Shown: positions 53,793-63,806, numbered from the stretch's first letter. The stretch: DNA of 64,000 nucleotides from Bog-793 sp963761425 (GCA_963761425.1 CAVXGQ010000004.1:248001-312000); one strand, 5' to 3'. Program-made: numbers and translations. Notes: generated from the letters alone by a model not told the origin.

Positions 53793-54114
53793 CGGCGGTC
53801 CTTTTCTTGGGTCGCCCGCTCAGCGCCCAGCACAACATCCCACCGGTGAGGAAGATTCCCCCGAACAACAGGTCCGTCGCCCAGGCGCGCCCGGAGAAGA
53901 CCGCGGTGTCGAACAAGCGGAACAGACCGGCCAGGACGGCCACCACGACGACGAGCACGAGGGTGACCACCACCGCGGCCAGCACGACCGCCCGTACCGC
54001 GACGAACAGCGGGTGGAAGGCGCGCTCCCGGACGTCGCCGATCAATACGTCGACCGCTCCGGCGACCCGTGCCGCCCAGTCCCTCTTCTCGGAGACCATC
54101 TCGTCCTGGTTCAT
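53785..54114 (-). CDS. Two-helix membrane protein, unknown function
   Basis: 109 residues: a charged N-terminus (about 40), helix VVLAAVVVTLVLVVVVAVLA and a second helix ATDLLFGGIFLTGGMLCWAL. Overlaps trxB, suggesting co-translation. Resembles small phage-holin-like actinobacterial proteins by topology only. Confidence 0.75.
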   Translation of the reverse strand: MNQDEMVSEKRDWAARVAGAVDVLIGDVRERAFHPLFVAVRAVVLAAVVVTLVLVVVVAVLAGLFRLFDTAVFSGRAWATDLLFGGIFLTGGMLCWALSGRPKKRTAGD

Positions 54115-54163
54115 GGGCGCGAGGTTACGGCAGGACGCCGACCGGCGGACGGGGTCGGCCTGG

Positions 54164-55003
54164 TCACTTGGAGAGGGCGCAGAGTCCCATGGTGCCCGGG
54201 CCGGTGTGAGCGCCGATGACCGGCCCGATGTAGGTGACCAGGGTCTCGGACCGGGGGAAGATCGGTGTCAGCAGGTCGAGGAAGAAATCGAGGTCGTTGG
54301 CATCGGCGTGGGCGACGGCCAGCCGCTTGAGGGGTCCCAGGGCGGCCGCTTTCGAGGCCAGGTACTGGAGCGAGCGGACCCGGGTGCGCTGGCGGGACTC
54401 GGGCTCGACGACGCCGCCGCGAACCTGAATCACCGGCTTGATCGACAACAGGGACCCGAAGAACGCCTGGGCGTTGCCGATCCTTCCGCCCCGGCGCAGG
54501 TACTCGAGGGTGTCGAGGGCGCCATAGACGGAGAGCTTTCCGACCTCATCGGTGATGGTGGCGGCCATGCGCTGAAAATCCACGCCGGCCTCGATGAGCT
54601 CGGCCGCTTCCAGGACGAGTAGCCCTTCGGCGATGGTCGCCGTGAGCGAGTCGACGACCGCGACGGGGAACTTTCCCTCGAAGGCCTCGGCGCCGGCGCG
54701 GGCGGCTTGATAGGTGCCGGACAGCCGCGACGAGATGGTGATGCAGACGGCACCGGCGCAGCCCTCGTCGGCTGCGGTGGCGAAAGCTTGCTGGAAGGCA
54801 CCAGGAGCCGGCGCGGAGGTCTCGGCCAGGGCATCGGATTGTCGGGCGAGCTTCCAAAACCCCTCGGCCGAGATCCCTCGCAGCTCGGCGGGGTCGGTGT
54901 CACCGAGGCGTACGTCGAGCGGCACCACGGTGATCTCGTGCTCGCTGAGGAGGTTGCCCGGCAGGTCACAGCTGTTGTCAGTGACGATACGGATAGGTTT
55001 CAC
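54164..55003 (-). CDS. DegV family fatty-acid-binding protein
   Basis: 279 residues, second DegV in the window. IRIVTDNSCDLPGNLL at the start, TSAPAPGAFQQAF, ISSRLSGTYQAAR and VVDSLTATIAEGL are family motifs; this copy is closer to the canonical type than the one at 5811. Likely binds a fatty acid. Starts within the murJ 3' end (26-bp overlap). Confidence 0.93.
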   Translation of the reverse strand: MKPIRIVTDNSCDLPGNLLSEHEITVVPLDVRLGDTDPAELRGISAEGFWKLARQSDALAETSAPAPGAFQQAFATAADEGCAGAVCITISSRLSGTYQAARAGAEAFEGKFPVAVVDSLTATIAEGLLVLEAAELIEAGVDFQRMAATITDEVGKLSVYGALDTLEYLRRGGRIGNAQAFFGSLLSIKPVIQVRGGVVEPESRQRTRVRSLQYLASKAAALGPLKRLAVAHADANDLDFFLDLLTPIFPRSETLVTYIGPVIGAHTGPGTMGLCALSK

Positions 55004-56651
55004 GGTTCCCCTTCACCGGTCCCGAATGCGCACGCGCCCCTCGGCGGGAAGTCTGCCAGCCGTGGACCGTGCCTGCGATGCCAGCCGTGCCGAGGTAGAC
55101 GGCCGCACCGGTGGCGACGGCGATGAGGAGTCGGATCCAGCCGCCGATCCCGTAGCCAGTGCCGATCTCCGCCACGACGGCGGCGACCGCGAAGGCCATC
55201 ACGAGGCTCAACACGAGAGAGCGGGCCGACGAGGTGAGGAGGGCTCTACCGCCGATCGTCCCCAGCCGCTCACGCAGCACCGACAGAGCGGCAATGGCCG
55301 CGATGGTGTAGGCGATCGAATACGCGAGCGCGAGGCCGCGCACCCCGAGCGGCTTGTAAAGGAGCACGGCGACCAGGATGTTCAGGCCATTTTCCAGCAC
55401 GTACAGGACGAAAGCCGAGCGGGTGTCCTGCATGGCCTGGTAGGCGCGGGTCGCGAGGAAGAACACGCAGAAGCCAGGCAGGCCGAGGGCGAACAGCGCC
55501 AACACGGAGGCGGTGAGGTGGGCCGCGGCTACCCCTTCGTTGCCGTGTTGGAGGAGGAGCGTGACCGCCTGGCGGGCCAGGATCAGGTAGCCGACCGTGG
55601 CCGGCAAGATGAGCGCGAGCACCTGTCGCAAGGCCGCCCCGAAACGGATGCCGAGGTCGTGCCACCGGCTTGCCGTTCTCAGGCGTGCGAGGTCCGGCGA
55701 GGTGACGTTGATGATCGACGTCGCGACGACGCCGAAAGGGAATTGGAAGAACGCGTAGGCGTAGGTGTAGGCACTGACGGCGCCCGGCCCGACGTGGAAC
55801 TCCAGCGCCAGCACGACGAAGAGGGCGATCTGGTTGGCGACGACGAAGCCAAAGGTCCAGCCCGACAGGCGCACGATGAGACGGATGGCGGGGTCGCGCG
55901 GGCGCCACCGGAAGCGCAGCCGAAGGTGCGCCCGGCGCATCGACGGGATCAGCGCGACGGCCTGGAGGGCGACGCCGAGGGTGGTGCCGACGCCGAGCAG
56001 GACGAGTAGACGGTGGTCGTGCTGAACCTGCGGGACGGTCGCGTGCCGGGCGACAGCGGCGAAGGCCGCCAGGATGCCGATCCCGACGAGGTTGTTGACG
56101 ACGGGGACAAACCCGACGACGCCGAAACGGTCGCGCGTGGCAAGCACCGCCGACATAAGACTTATCGCCCCGTAAAAGAGCAGCTGTGGCGCGAAGAAGC
56201 GGAGCAGCTCGACGGCGACAACATGCTCGGCCGCGGTGGCCTTGCCGAAGGTGAACAGGGTGATGAGCACCGGCGCGGCGGCGACGAATGCGATGGTCGC
56301 CACGACGAGCACGACGCTCGCGAGCGTGACGACCGCCGAGATGGACTCCATGGCTTCGGTTTCGGTGCGGGTGGACAACCGCTCGACGAAGACGGGGACG
56401 AAGGTCGCCGCGAGCACGCCCCCGAGGACCAGGTCGTGCACCGCGTTCGGCGTGTTGTTCGCGAGGTTGAAGGAGTCGGCGAGGCGTGACCCGCCGAGCG
56501 CGTAGGCCAGCACAACGAGGCGGGCGAGCCCGGTCAGGCGGGAGGCGACGGTGCCGAGTCCGGTGCCGAGCGAGGCTCGGGCGAGACGCTCGGCGCGCGA
56601 GCGACTACCCAGGACGTCGACACCAGCGTCGGGTGGCGTCGCCCGGTTCAC
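54978..56651 (-). CDS. murJ: Lipid II flippase MurJ (MviN)
   Basis: 557 residues, about 14 hydrophobic helices. SLGTGLGTVASRLTGLARLV and LADSFNLANNTPNAVHDLVL contain the central-cavity Arg and the conserved loop of MurJ. It exports lipid II for peptidoglycan synthesis. Starts with GTG overlapping the DUF6049 stop (GTGA). Order pcnA/DUF6049/murJ/trx is that of mycobacteria, where MurJ carries an extra kinase domain that is absent here. Confidence 0.95.
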   Translation of the reverse strand: MNRATPPDAGVDVLGSRSRAERLARASLGTGLGTVASRLTGLARLVVLAYALGGSRLADSFNLANNTPNAVHDLVLGGVLAATFVPVFVERLSTRTETEAMESISAVVTLASVVLVVATIAFVAAAPVLITLFTFGKATAAEHVVAVELLRFFAPQLLFYGAISLMSAVLATRDRFGVVGFVPVVNNLVGIGILAAFAAVARHATVPQVQHDHRLLVLLGVGTTLGVALQAVALIPSMRRAHLRLRFRWRPRDPAIRLIVRLSGWTFGFVVANQIALFVVLALEFHVGPGAVSAYTYAYAFFQFPFGVVATSIINVTSPDLARLRTASRWHDLGIRFGAALRQVLALILPATVGYLILARQAVTLLLQHGNEGVAAAHLTASVLALFALGLPGFCVFFLATRAYQAMQDTRSAFVLYVLENGLNILVAVLLYKPLGVRGLALAYSIAYTIAAIAALSVLRERLGTIGGRALLTSSARSLVLSLVMAFAVAAVVAEIGTGYGIGGWIRLLIAVATGAAVYLGTAGIAGTVHGWQTSRRGARAHSGPVKGNRETYPYRH

Positions 56652-58777
56652 TCGTCGGTCGCTGGGGACGGCTCAGGGCCGGCCAGGTTGGCAGCTTGTC
56701 GGTGGCGGGAGCGAGCGCGTAGCCACCAAAGGGCGAGCACGAGGAGGGCTGCCACCGACAAGGCGACGGCGACAAAGGAGAAGGCGGTGGACCGCACGGT
56801 GTAGACGTACTCGAAAAGGACGATGCCGCCGCGGGGGGACAGCAATTCGAGGCCGAGTGTCGACACACCGGATGTCCTCGCCGTCACGGGTATCTGGAAC
56901 GGCGAATTCTTGTGCCCGAGCACGACCGGTCGACGCAGATCACCTGGTGCGATCACCAGCGTGCTGCTGGCAAGCTCGAGCGTGGCGTGAACCGGGCTTG
57001 GGAAGGTCGAGACGATGGTGATAGGGACCTTGGCTGTGCGTTGGGTGAGGGTCACCGTCTTGGTGCCCGAAACCGAGATGGCACGTTCGATCTGGGCGAC
57101 CGCCGCCAGGGGCTGTGCCGCGTAGCGCGCCCAGGCCGAACGCTGGAGCCCCGCCGTTTCGGCGAGGAGTACCGAATCTTCGGCGGTGGAGAGGAACTTG
57201 GCGTCGTCCGGGACGATGGAGTCGATCGCTCGGAGCGTCGAGAGCGCGCCTTGGACGGAGGAAGCCAGCAGGTACGACGACGGTGCGTGGTTTGGTATCG
57301 CGGTCAGTTGACGTGGAGCACCGTCGGCTCCGATCGGGACCGCCGAGAAGGTTGACGCCACGGTCGCAAGTTGGGCGATGGGACTCGACTCGAGGCCCTC
57401 GAGGACTGCGTGGAGGAACGCAGGTGAGCTGGGGATCTTGGCGGGGGCGACGACGACGCCCCGGGCCTGGCGCCCGAAAGGCTCCTCGAAGTAGATCTGC
57501 GCGACCTCGGCGAGCAGTCGGTGGGCGGCGAGCACCGGGTCGGGGTTCGGGCCGAAGTGCGAAGCAAGGCCAGAGTCAGCGACCAGGACGGATAGCCGGA
57601 TGGGGTGCGCCGGTGACCCTTTTGCCGCGGAGGGGCCCAAGTTGAAGGGCGAGGACCGGGTCATGAGCTCGGTCGTCGGCAGGCCGGTGTCGGGGATGAT
57701 GATCTGGTCGATGTGCTCCTTGGCGAGGTCGGCGAGACCGGCGTTGTCGAGTGGCGTCGTCGACAGATAGGGGCCGGTGGGCGCCTTGGCGGACAATGTC
57801 TCCCGAAAGACGCTCGCGGCCTGGGCGAGCTGAGTGTGCAGCGTGTCTCCCAGCCCGACCGAAGTGAGCGCGTCGAGGTCCACCGGGGTGAACGGTGCCT
57901 CGAGGAACTCGATCGTTCGCGACGAACGCTGGCGTTTCACGAGCGCCCGCAAGTCGGCCAGCACCCTCGCGGCTTCCGACGACGGCGTCGCCGCCAGGGC
58001 CGCGAGGAGCTGTGGATACACCTCGAGCGTCAAGCGGGAGTCGGGATCGCCTCGAATCGACGCCAAAGTCATGGCCAGGGAACGGATCTCCCCGGAGGTC
58101 AGTGTGGGGACACCCGAGGCGGTAAGCGCTGGCGTATCGCCGAGGGCCAGTACCAACGCGACCCTCAACGGGATGGATCCGGGTTCGCCCGCGACGTAAA
58201 CGAGATAGGTCGTGAACGACGCGAGCGGCGTGTCATTCGAGGTGTTGACGACGGTCACCTGAAGGGGGTACACGCCGTCACAAGCGAGTGGCGGACAGTC
58301 GAGCGCGAGTCCCGGAGATCCGACCGGGCGTTGGGTGACCGAGGCCGACGTGGTGACCCGAACGTGCATTGCGACACTCAGCGGGCTCGTTCCCGCCACC
58401 CGGAGCGCGTCGAGGGGAATGATCGGAGTCGACTCGAGGACGAGTTCGGTTGGCGCTTGTTTGCCGGACTCGGACAGCTCAAAGGCGTACCGACTCGTGA
58501 GGCGGGAGTACACGGTGAGCTTCAAGCCGAGATCCGCCTTGCGAGCTGGCGAGCGGATCGAGAGGTCGAGCGACATCGAGGAACCGGTCACCCAGTTGGT
58601 TTGGGAGACGAGGACGACATCCGTGCGGTGCTGGTTGCTGCTACCGGAAGCCGCCGCCGAGGGGGAAATTCCGGTGCCACCGATCGCGGCGACCGACACG
58701 ACGAGCAAGGCGACGAAATAGGCGGCCCGTACGGGTCGCACCGCGGCGGGGGAGTTCGAGAGCTGCGAGCGAGCCAC
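56648..58777 (-). CDS. DUF6049-like secreted/membrane protein
   Basis: 709 residues with an N-terminal signal/anchor (AAYFVALLVVSVAAIGG) and a C-terminal helix (FSFVAVALSVAALLVLALWW) followed by a basic tail. Between is a large extracytoplasmic region with beta-rich stretches (VTVVNTSNDTPLASF). Similar position, size and topology to the mycobacterial gene just upstream of murJ. Function unknown; possibly a partner of MurJ in the envelope. Confidence 0.82.
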   Translation of the reverse strand: MARSQLSNSPAAVRPVRAAYFVALLVVSVAAIGGTGISPSAAASGSSNQHRTDVVLVSQTNWVTGSSMSLDLSIRSPARKADLGLKLTVYSRLTSRYAFELSESGKQAPTELVLESTPIIPLDALRVAGTSPLSVAMHVRVTTSASVTQRPVGSPGLALDCPPLACDGVYPLQVTVVNTSNDTPLASFTTYLVYVAGEPGSIPLRVALVLALGDTPALTASGVPTLTSGEIRSLAMTLASIRGDPDSRLTLEVYPQLLAALAATPSSEAARVLADLRALVKRQRSSRTIEFLEAPFTPVDLDALTSVGLGDTLHTQLAQAASVFRETLSAKAPTGPYLSTTPLDNAGLADLAKEHIDQIIIPDTGLPTTELMTRSSPFNLGPSAAKGSPAHPIRLSVLVADSGLASHFGPNPDPVLAAHRLLAEVAQIYFEEPFGRQARGVVVAPAKIPSSPAFLHAVLEGLESSPIAQLATVASTFSAVPIGADGAPRQLTAIPNHAPSSYLLASSVQGALSTLRAIDSIVPDDAKFLSTAEDSVLLAETAGLQRSAWARYAAQPLAAVAQIERAISVSGTKTVTLTQRTAKVPITIVSTFPSPVHATLELASSTLVIAPGDLRRPVVLGHKNSPFQIPVTARTSGVSTLGLELLSPRGGIVLFEYVYTVRSTAFSFVAVALSVAALLVLALWWLRARSRHRQAANLAGPEPSPATDE

Positions 58778-58900
58778 GGGTGGCGATGTCCTCCGATCGA
58801 ACCCGGTCCGACGGGAGCCTACTGTCGGGCCGATTCCCAGGTCAGACGGGACGCCACCGATCCCGGGGGTGGGGGCGGCCGCAGGCTACCCTCACGACCC

Positions 58901-60304
58901 GTGGTCCCCGAACGCGTCCGCCCCGTCGTGGAGGAGACGGCAGAGCTGGTCGGTCGGTTCATCGCGGCCGGCAAACGCCTCTACGTCGTGGGCGGGACGG
59001 TGCGGGACGCGGTCGTCGGCCCACCCGGAGGCGGCGAGCCTTTCGGGCCGAACGCCGACATCGACCTCACGACCGACGCGCTCCCCGACGAGATCGAGGC
59101 CCTGGTTGCCGGGTGGGCGGACGCGGTCTGGTTGCAGGGCAAGCGGTTCGGGACGATCGGCTGTTCCCACGCCGGTCGCCGTTTCGAGATCACGACACAT
59201 CGCGCCGAGGCGTACTCGCCAGAATCCCGCAAGCCAGAGGTGGAGTTCGGAGACGACATTGTCGCCGATCTGTCACGCCGGGACTTCACCGTGAACGCTA
59301 TGGCGCTCGCTCTCCCCGAGCTGGAGCTGGTGGACCCGTTCGACGGTCTGGGCGATCTTGCGACCAAGAAGCTGCGCACGCCACTTGACCCGACGTCGTC
59401 GTTCATGGACGACCCGTTGCGGATGTTGCGGGCGGCCCGCTTCTTGGCCGGGTACTCGCTCGAGCCGACCGGGGAGCTGGTGGCGGCGGTGGTGGCGCTG
59501 CGGGAGCGCTTGTCGATCGTGTCAGCCGAGCGCATCCGGGACGAGCTGAACCGTTTGATCGTGCTCCCGGACCCCGAGGCGGGGCTCTGGTTCATGGTGA
59601 CCAGCGGCCTCGCGGACCAGTTCCTGCCGGAGATCCCGGCGCTCGCCCTCGAACAGGACTCGGTCCACCGCCACAAGGACGTCCTGGCGCACACCATCGC
59701 GGTGGTCGGGAAGACTCGCCCGGACAAGGTGCTCCGGCTGGCCGCGTTGCTCCACGACATCGGCAAGCCAAGGACCCGTGTCGTCGGGCCGGACGGCGTG
59801 TCGTTCCACCACCACGACGTGGTGGGCGCACGCCTGGCCCGGCAGCGCCTCGCGGCGTTGCGGTACCCGACGAACGAGATCGACGACGTCGGGCGGCTTA
59901 TCGAACTGCACCTGCGATTTCACACCTACAGGATGGGATGGACGGACTCGGCCCTCCGGCGCTACGCGCGCGACGCGGGGCCTCTGTTGGGGCGCCTCAA
60001 CGAGCTGACCCGGGCGGACTGTACGACGCGGAACGTTGATCGTGCCCGCGATCTGGAACGCGGAGTCGACGAACTGGAACGGCGGCTTGACGATCTCGCC
60101 ACCCGGGAGGCGCTCGACGCGATCCGACCCGAGCTCGACGGTGACGCCGTCATGGCGCGGCTCGGAATCCCGCCGGGCAAGGCGGTCGGTCGAGCCCTGC
60201 AGTTTCTCCTTGAGATCCGGCTCGAGGAGGGATTAGTGGGCGCGGAGGAGGCCGGTCGGCGACTCGACGCCTGGTGGGCGGCGGAGCGATCCGGTTCCGG
60301 GTGA
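58901..60304 (+). CDS. pcnA: CCA tRNA nucleotidyltransferase / PcnA-like protein
   Basis: 467 residues from GTG 58901. Class II nucleotidyltransferase core KRLYVVGGTVRDAVVG and ADIDLTTDALPDE, the RRDFTVNAMAL motif and a C-terminal HD phosphohydrolase domain (LLHDIGKPRTR, HHHDVVGARLARQ). Adds CCA to tRNA 3' ends; the visible tRNA-Ile indeed lacks encoded CCA. A TAnnnT-like box (TACCCT, 58887-58892) just before the start hints at leaderless transcription. A far longer upstream frame antisense to DUF6049 is rejected. Confidence 0.95.
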   Translation: MVPERVRPVVEETAELVGRFIAAGKRLYVVGGTVRDAVVGPPGGGEPFGPNADIDLTTDALPDEIEALVAGWADAVWLQGKRFGTIGCSHAGRRFEITTHRAEAYSPESRKPEVEFGDDIVADLSRRDFTVNAMALALPELELVDPFDGLGDLATKKLRTPLDPTSSFMDDPLRMLRAARFLAGYSLEPTGELVAAVVALRERLSIVSAERIRDELNRLIVLPDPEAGLWFMVTSGLADQFLPEIPALALEQDSVHRHKDVLAHTIAVVGKTRPDKVLRLAALLHDIGKPRTRVVGPDGVSFHHHDVVGARLARQRLAALRYPTNEIDDVGRLIELHLRFHTYRMGWTDSALRRYARDAGPLLGRLNELTRADCTTRNVDRARDLERGVDELERRLDDLATREALDAIRPELDGDAVMARLGIPPGKAVGRALQFLLEIRLEEGLVGAEEAGRRLDAWWAAERSGSG

Positions 60305-60317
60305 GGTCGGGACCGGC

Positions 60318-61400
60318 TCAGGGGCCCGCCGCGAACCGCTCCACCAGCTCGTAGGCCTCGTTGTCGTGGTATTGCACCGGCGGCGACTTCATGAAATAAG
60401 ACGACGGCCCGATGAGGGGGCCGGCCAGCCCGCGGTCGAGCCCGAGGCGCGCGCACCGGACGGCGTCGATGATGACCCCCGCCGAGTTCGGCGAATCCCA
60501 CACTTCGAGCTTCAGTTCGACGTTGAGGGGCACGTCACCGAAGTTCCGTCCTTCGAGCCTGATGTAGGCCCACTTGCGGTCCTCGAGCCAGGGGACGTGG
60601 TCGGAAGGCCCGATGTGGATGCAGTCACTCCCGATCCCGTTGTCGATCTGGCTCGTGACGGCCCGGGTCTTCGAGATCCTCTTCGACTCCAGCCGCTCGC
60701 GTTCGAGCATGTTCTTGAAGTCCATGTTCCCGCCGAAGTTGAGCTGGTAAGTGCGGTCGAGCACCGTTCCGCGGTCCTCGAAGAGCCGCGTGAGCACCCG
60801 GTGGATGATTGTGGAGCCAACCTGGCTCTTCACATCGTCGCCGATGATCGGCACTCCGGCCGCCTCGAAGCGGGCCGCCCAGACCGGATCGCTCGCGATG
60901 AATACCGGGATGGCGTTGACGAACGCCACGCCGGCTTCCATGGCGGCGGCGGCGTAGTGCTTCTGAGCGTGCTCCGAACCGACCGGAAGGTAGGCGACGA
61001 GGACCTCGGTGCCGGTACGGCGCAGGACGTCGGCGACGTCAACCGGCGGAGCCGGCGACTCCTCAACGACCTCCCGGTAGTACTTGCCGAGCCCGTCCAG
61101 GGTCGGCCCGCGATCGACGGTCACACCGGTCGTTGGCACGTCGCAGAATCGGAAGGTGTTGTTCTGCCCGGACTGGATCGCCTTGTTGAGGTCGAGGCCC
61201 ACCTTTTCGGCGTCGACGTCGAAGGCCGCCACGAAGTCGATGTCCCTCACGTGGTAGCCACCGAGGGAGACGTGCATGAGGCCGGGCACGGTCTCGTCCA
61301 CGTTCGCGTTCCGGTAGTACTCGACACCTTGGATGAGCGAGCTGGCGCAGTTGCCGACCCCGGCCACCGCGAGCTTGATTCTTCCCTTCGGGCTGGTCAT
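60318..61400 (-). CDS. ino1: Inositol-3-phosphate synthase
   Basis: 360 residues. Rossmann segment LAVAGVGNCASSLIQGVEYY, IIGDDVKSQVGST and NFGGNMDFKNM. Makes L-myo-inositol-1-phosphate from glucose-6-phosphate for phosphatidylinositol and mycothiol in actinobacteria. ATG 61400 with GGAAACGG upstream is preferred to a long N-terminal reading. Converges with pcnA (13 bp gap) and lies beside padR, as in mycobacteria. Confidence 0.96.
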   Translation of the reverse strand: MTSPKGRIKLAVAGVGNCASSLIQGVEYYRNANVDETVPGLMHVSLGGYHVRDIDFVAAFDVDAEKVGLDLNKAIQSGQNNTFRFCDVPTTGVTVDRGPTLDGLGKYYREVVEESPAPPVDVADVLRRTGTEVLVAYLPVGSEHAQKHYAAAAMEAGVAFVNAIPVFIASDPVWAARFEAAGVPIIGDDVKSQVGSTIIHRVLTRLFEDRGTVLDRTYQLNFGGNMDFKNMLERERLESKRISKTRAVTSQIDNGIGSDCIHIGPSDHVPWLEDRKWAYIRLEGRNFGDVPLNVELKLEVWDSPNSAGVIIDAVRCARLGLDRGLAGPLIGPSSYFMKSPPVQYHDNEAYELVERFAAGP

Positions 61401-61417
61401 AGCCGTTTCCTTCCGTC

Positions 61418-62191
61418 TCATGGCCGTTGCCTTGCGTCCTTCACGACTTCCGTGCCGGCGCGGGCTGGCAGGGGGACGTCGCTGAAGCCTTTGCTTGCCG
61501 TCGCGGCGCGCAAGGGAGCGCGTGCCGTTCCGGTGACCCGGTGGGCCGGACGGTTCAGTGCCGTTCGCTCCCGGTCGAGTAGCCGCTCGACCCACGACAG
61601 GTCGTTGGCGACTGTTTCCTGGGCATGCTCGGCGATTGTCTGCTGGTACTCGTCCAGGGGCCGGGTCCGGCGGGCCAGCGAGCTCTCATCGCGTTGGAGC
61701 CGTTCGAGAAGTTCGCTCCGCCTTTTCTCCAGCAGACGGATGCGAGCCTGGGGGTTGAGATGACGGGCGAAGGCGAGACGAAGCGAGAAGCCCCGGGGGT
61801 CACCGGCTTGGGCGTCGGCGGACTGGAGCAGTTGCTCGAAGATCTCTTCGCCGTGCGGCGTGATCTCGTAGACCTTGCGGGCCCGGGTGCTGCGCCCGCC
61901 GAAGGCGATGGCCGCCTTCGCCGTGGTCCGGCGCGCGACCAGGGCCGCACGCTCACCGGTGAGGGAGCCGGTGAGCGGCATCTCCTCTTCGATGTGGCGT
62001 CCTCGGCGCAAAGGCGGTAAGGGCCCAACGGTCCGCACCGCCAGCGAAGCCTCGAGGCGGGCGAGCGCGGGGTACAGCGAACCGAAGGACAGGTTGGACA
62101 GAACGCCGAAGTTCTCGCGCAGAGACTTGCGGATCTCGTAGCCGTGCATCGGCCGATCCTTGAGCAGTCCAAGGATCGCGAGTTCGAGCAT
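61418..62191 (-). CDS. PadR family transcriptional regulator
   Basis: 257 residues from ATG 62191. N-terminal winged helix (LAILGLLKDRPMHGYEIRKSL, FGSLYPALARLEA) then ITPHGEEIFEQLL and a helical domain with KRRSELLERLQRDE and a coiled tail. Seventeen bases before ino1, suggesting co-transcription. A palindrome at 62214-62226 overlaps the -35 zone, consistent with self-repression. Unusually long C-terminus. Confidence 0.9.
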   Translation of the reverse strand: MLELAILGLLKDRPMHGYEIRKSLRENFGVLSNLSFGSLYPALARLEASLAVRTVGPLPPLRRGRHIEEEMPLTGSLTGERAALVARRTTAKAAIAFGGRSTRARKVYEITPHGEEIFEQLLQSADAQAGDPRGFSLRLAFARHLNPQARIRLLEKRRSELLERLQRDESSLARRTRPLDEYQQTIAEHAQETVANDLSWVERLLDRERTALNRPAHRVTGTARAPLRAATASKGFSDVPLPARAGTEVVKDARQRP

Positions 62192-62226
62192 CCGGCAATA
62201 GTAGCAGCCGATGTATCGACTCGATA
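62192..62226 (-). promoter_or_regulatory. PadR promoter with palindromic operator
   Basis: TACTAT (-10, 62203-62198) ends six bases before the ATG at 62191, so the message is probably leaderless. TATCGACTCGATA at 62214-62226 is a perfect palindrome over the -35 position. Confidence 0.55.
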
Positions 62227-62320
62227 TGTCGATTTCGTGACGAGCCAGCCGGAACGCTCCACATGGTCTCACGGCGCTCGGCGGCGTCGGGCGGACAGAG
62301 AGCACGGGTAACCTGTCGCC

Positions 62321-62737
62321 GTGCGACCGGAAGCCGAGTCTGCTGCCCGTCGTTGGACACCGACGGGTCTCGGACAGATCGAGTATCGACTGGCACGAGA
62401 CGCGGTGGTGCGCGAGTACCGACGGGGCCGACTGTCGAGGCTGGAGGTCTGCGACGCTCACCCAGAGCTGATGCGCGTGGCACGCAACTTGGGCCGGGTC
62501 ACCGAGGTCGACTGTCCCATCTGTGACGAGGCCAAACTGGTGCACGTCGCCTTCGCTTTCGGTCCCCGCCTGCCTCCGTGTGGGAGAGCGCTCGAGATGG
62601 ACGGCGAACTGCACTCGCTCGCGCGTAACCGTGACGACGTCGCGTTTTACGTCGTCGAGGTCTGTACGAACTGCTCGTGGAATCACCTGGTGAGGATGTT
62701 CACGGCACGGACGGCACGCGCCCGCTCGTTTGTCTGA
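62321..62737 (+). CDS. DUF5318 family protein
   Basis: 138 residues with two Cys pairs (DCPICDE and CTNCSW) and a third region CGRALEM, suggesting a zinc ribbon. LGRVTEVDCPICDEAKL and FYVVEVCTNCSWNHLVR match DUF5318. Located between padR and the rpsF region as in mycobacteria. GTG start. Function unknown. Confidence 0.85.
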   Translation: MRPEAESAARRWTPTGLGQIEYRLARDAVVREYRRGRLSRLEVCDAHPELMRVARNLGRVTEVDCPICDEAKLVHVAFAFGPRLPPCGRALEMDGELHSLARNRDDVAFYVVEVCTNCSWNHLVRMFTARTARARSFV

Positions 62738-62850
62738 CTGAGGGTTTCCGAGAGCCAGCGCCCGGATAAGTCGTGACGCCTGGAGGATGAGGTCCAGGTA
62801 CCCTGGGACGGTCGCCGGCAGCCGCGCGCGCTGGACGACAGGAGGTCGAG

Positions 62851-63702
62851 ATGCGAGATTCCGTGTCAGTCCCGTCGATCGCTGGCCGCAAACGGGCCCG
62901 GGGCGCGTCGCCGATCGTCATGGTGACGGCGTATGACACCCCGTTCGCGCGGATCGTCGACGATGCCGGCGTCGACATCATCCTGGTCGGCGACTCCGTC
63001 GGGAACAACGTGTTGGGTTACGAGAACTCGCTGGCCGTCGACCTGGGCCAGATGGTCCATCACGTCGGCGCGGTCGCCCGTGCCAAACCGGGCGCGCTCG
63101 TTGTCGGCGACCTGCCCTGGATGAGTTATCACGTCGATTTGCCGAGCACGCTGCGCAACGCCGCGGCGCTGGTGCGCGCCGGAGCGGAGGCCGTGAAGCT
63201 GGAAGGGGGACGGCGTCGGGTTCCGGCCGTCCGGGCGATTCTTGATGCCGAGATTCCCGTGATGGGCCACCTCGGGCTGACCCCGCAGTCGCGACACATG
63301 ATGGGCGGCTTTTCCATTCAGGGTAGGAGCGCCGAGGCGGCGCGGGAACTTGAACTCGACGCCCGCGCGCTCGCCGAAGCGGGATGTTTCGCGATCGTGC
63401 TGGAAGGTATCCCGGACCTCGTGGCGAAGAGGGTGACCGAGGCGGTCGACATCCCGACGATCGGCATCGGAGCCGGTCCCGAGTGCGATGGCCAGGTGCT
63501 CGTTCTGCACGACCTGCTCGGTCTTTCCTACGGGCATGTGCCCAAGTTCGTTCGCCGCTACGCGGATCTCTCCGCGGTCGCCCGCGAGGCGGTTGCGGGT
63601 TTCGCCACGGACGTGCGTTCGGGCAGCTACCCGTCACCCGACGAGACGTACCACGCGTCGCCCGATCTGCAGCGGGAGCTCGGAGGCAGTCCCCCGCGGT
63701 GA
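62851..63702 (+). CDS. panB: 3-methyl-2-oxobutanoate hydroxymethyltransferase
   Basis: 283 residues, ketopantoate synthase of the coenzyme A pathway. Magnesium-binding VGDSVGNNVLGY and VVGDLPWMSYHVD, plus VKLEGG and catalytic-region MGHLGLTPQS. ATG preceded by AGGAGGT. The ino1-padR-DUF5318 block in mycobacteria continues with ponA; panB occupies that position here. Confidence 0.96.
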   Translation: MRDSVSVPSIAGRKRARGASPIVMVTAYDTPFARIVDDAGVDIILVGDSVGNNVLGYENSLAVDLGQMVHHVGAVARAKPGALVVGDLPWMSYHVDLPSTLRNAAALVRAGAEAVKLEGGRRRVPAVRAILDAEIPVMGHLGLTPQSRHMMGGFSIQGRSAEAARELELDARALAEAGCFAIVLEGIPDLVAKRVTEAVDIPTIGIGAGPECDGQVLVLHDLLGLSYGHVPKFVRRYADLSAVAREAVAGFATDVRSGSYPSPDETYHASPDLQRELGGSPPR

Positions 63703-63806
63703 GCCGCCGGGAGGATGTCGGTAGGGGAAGCGATACCGCCGGCTGCGAGAATTTGCGATCTGGTACTGGCGGGGAGAACAGGAGTCTTCGGCTACCATGA
63801 CGAGGT

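Noticed and set aside
57713..58900. 396-codon N-terminal extension of pcnA
   Set aside because: It is antisense to the DUF6049 gene and has shadow-like Arg/Gly-rich composition; the family starts at GTG 58901.
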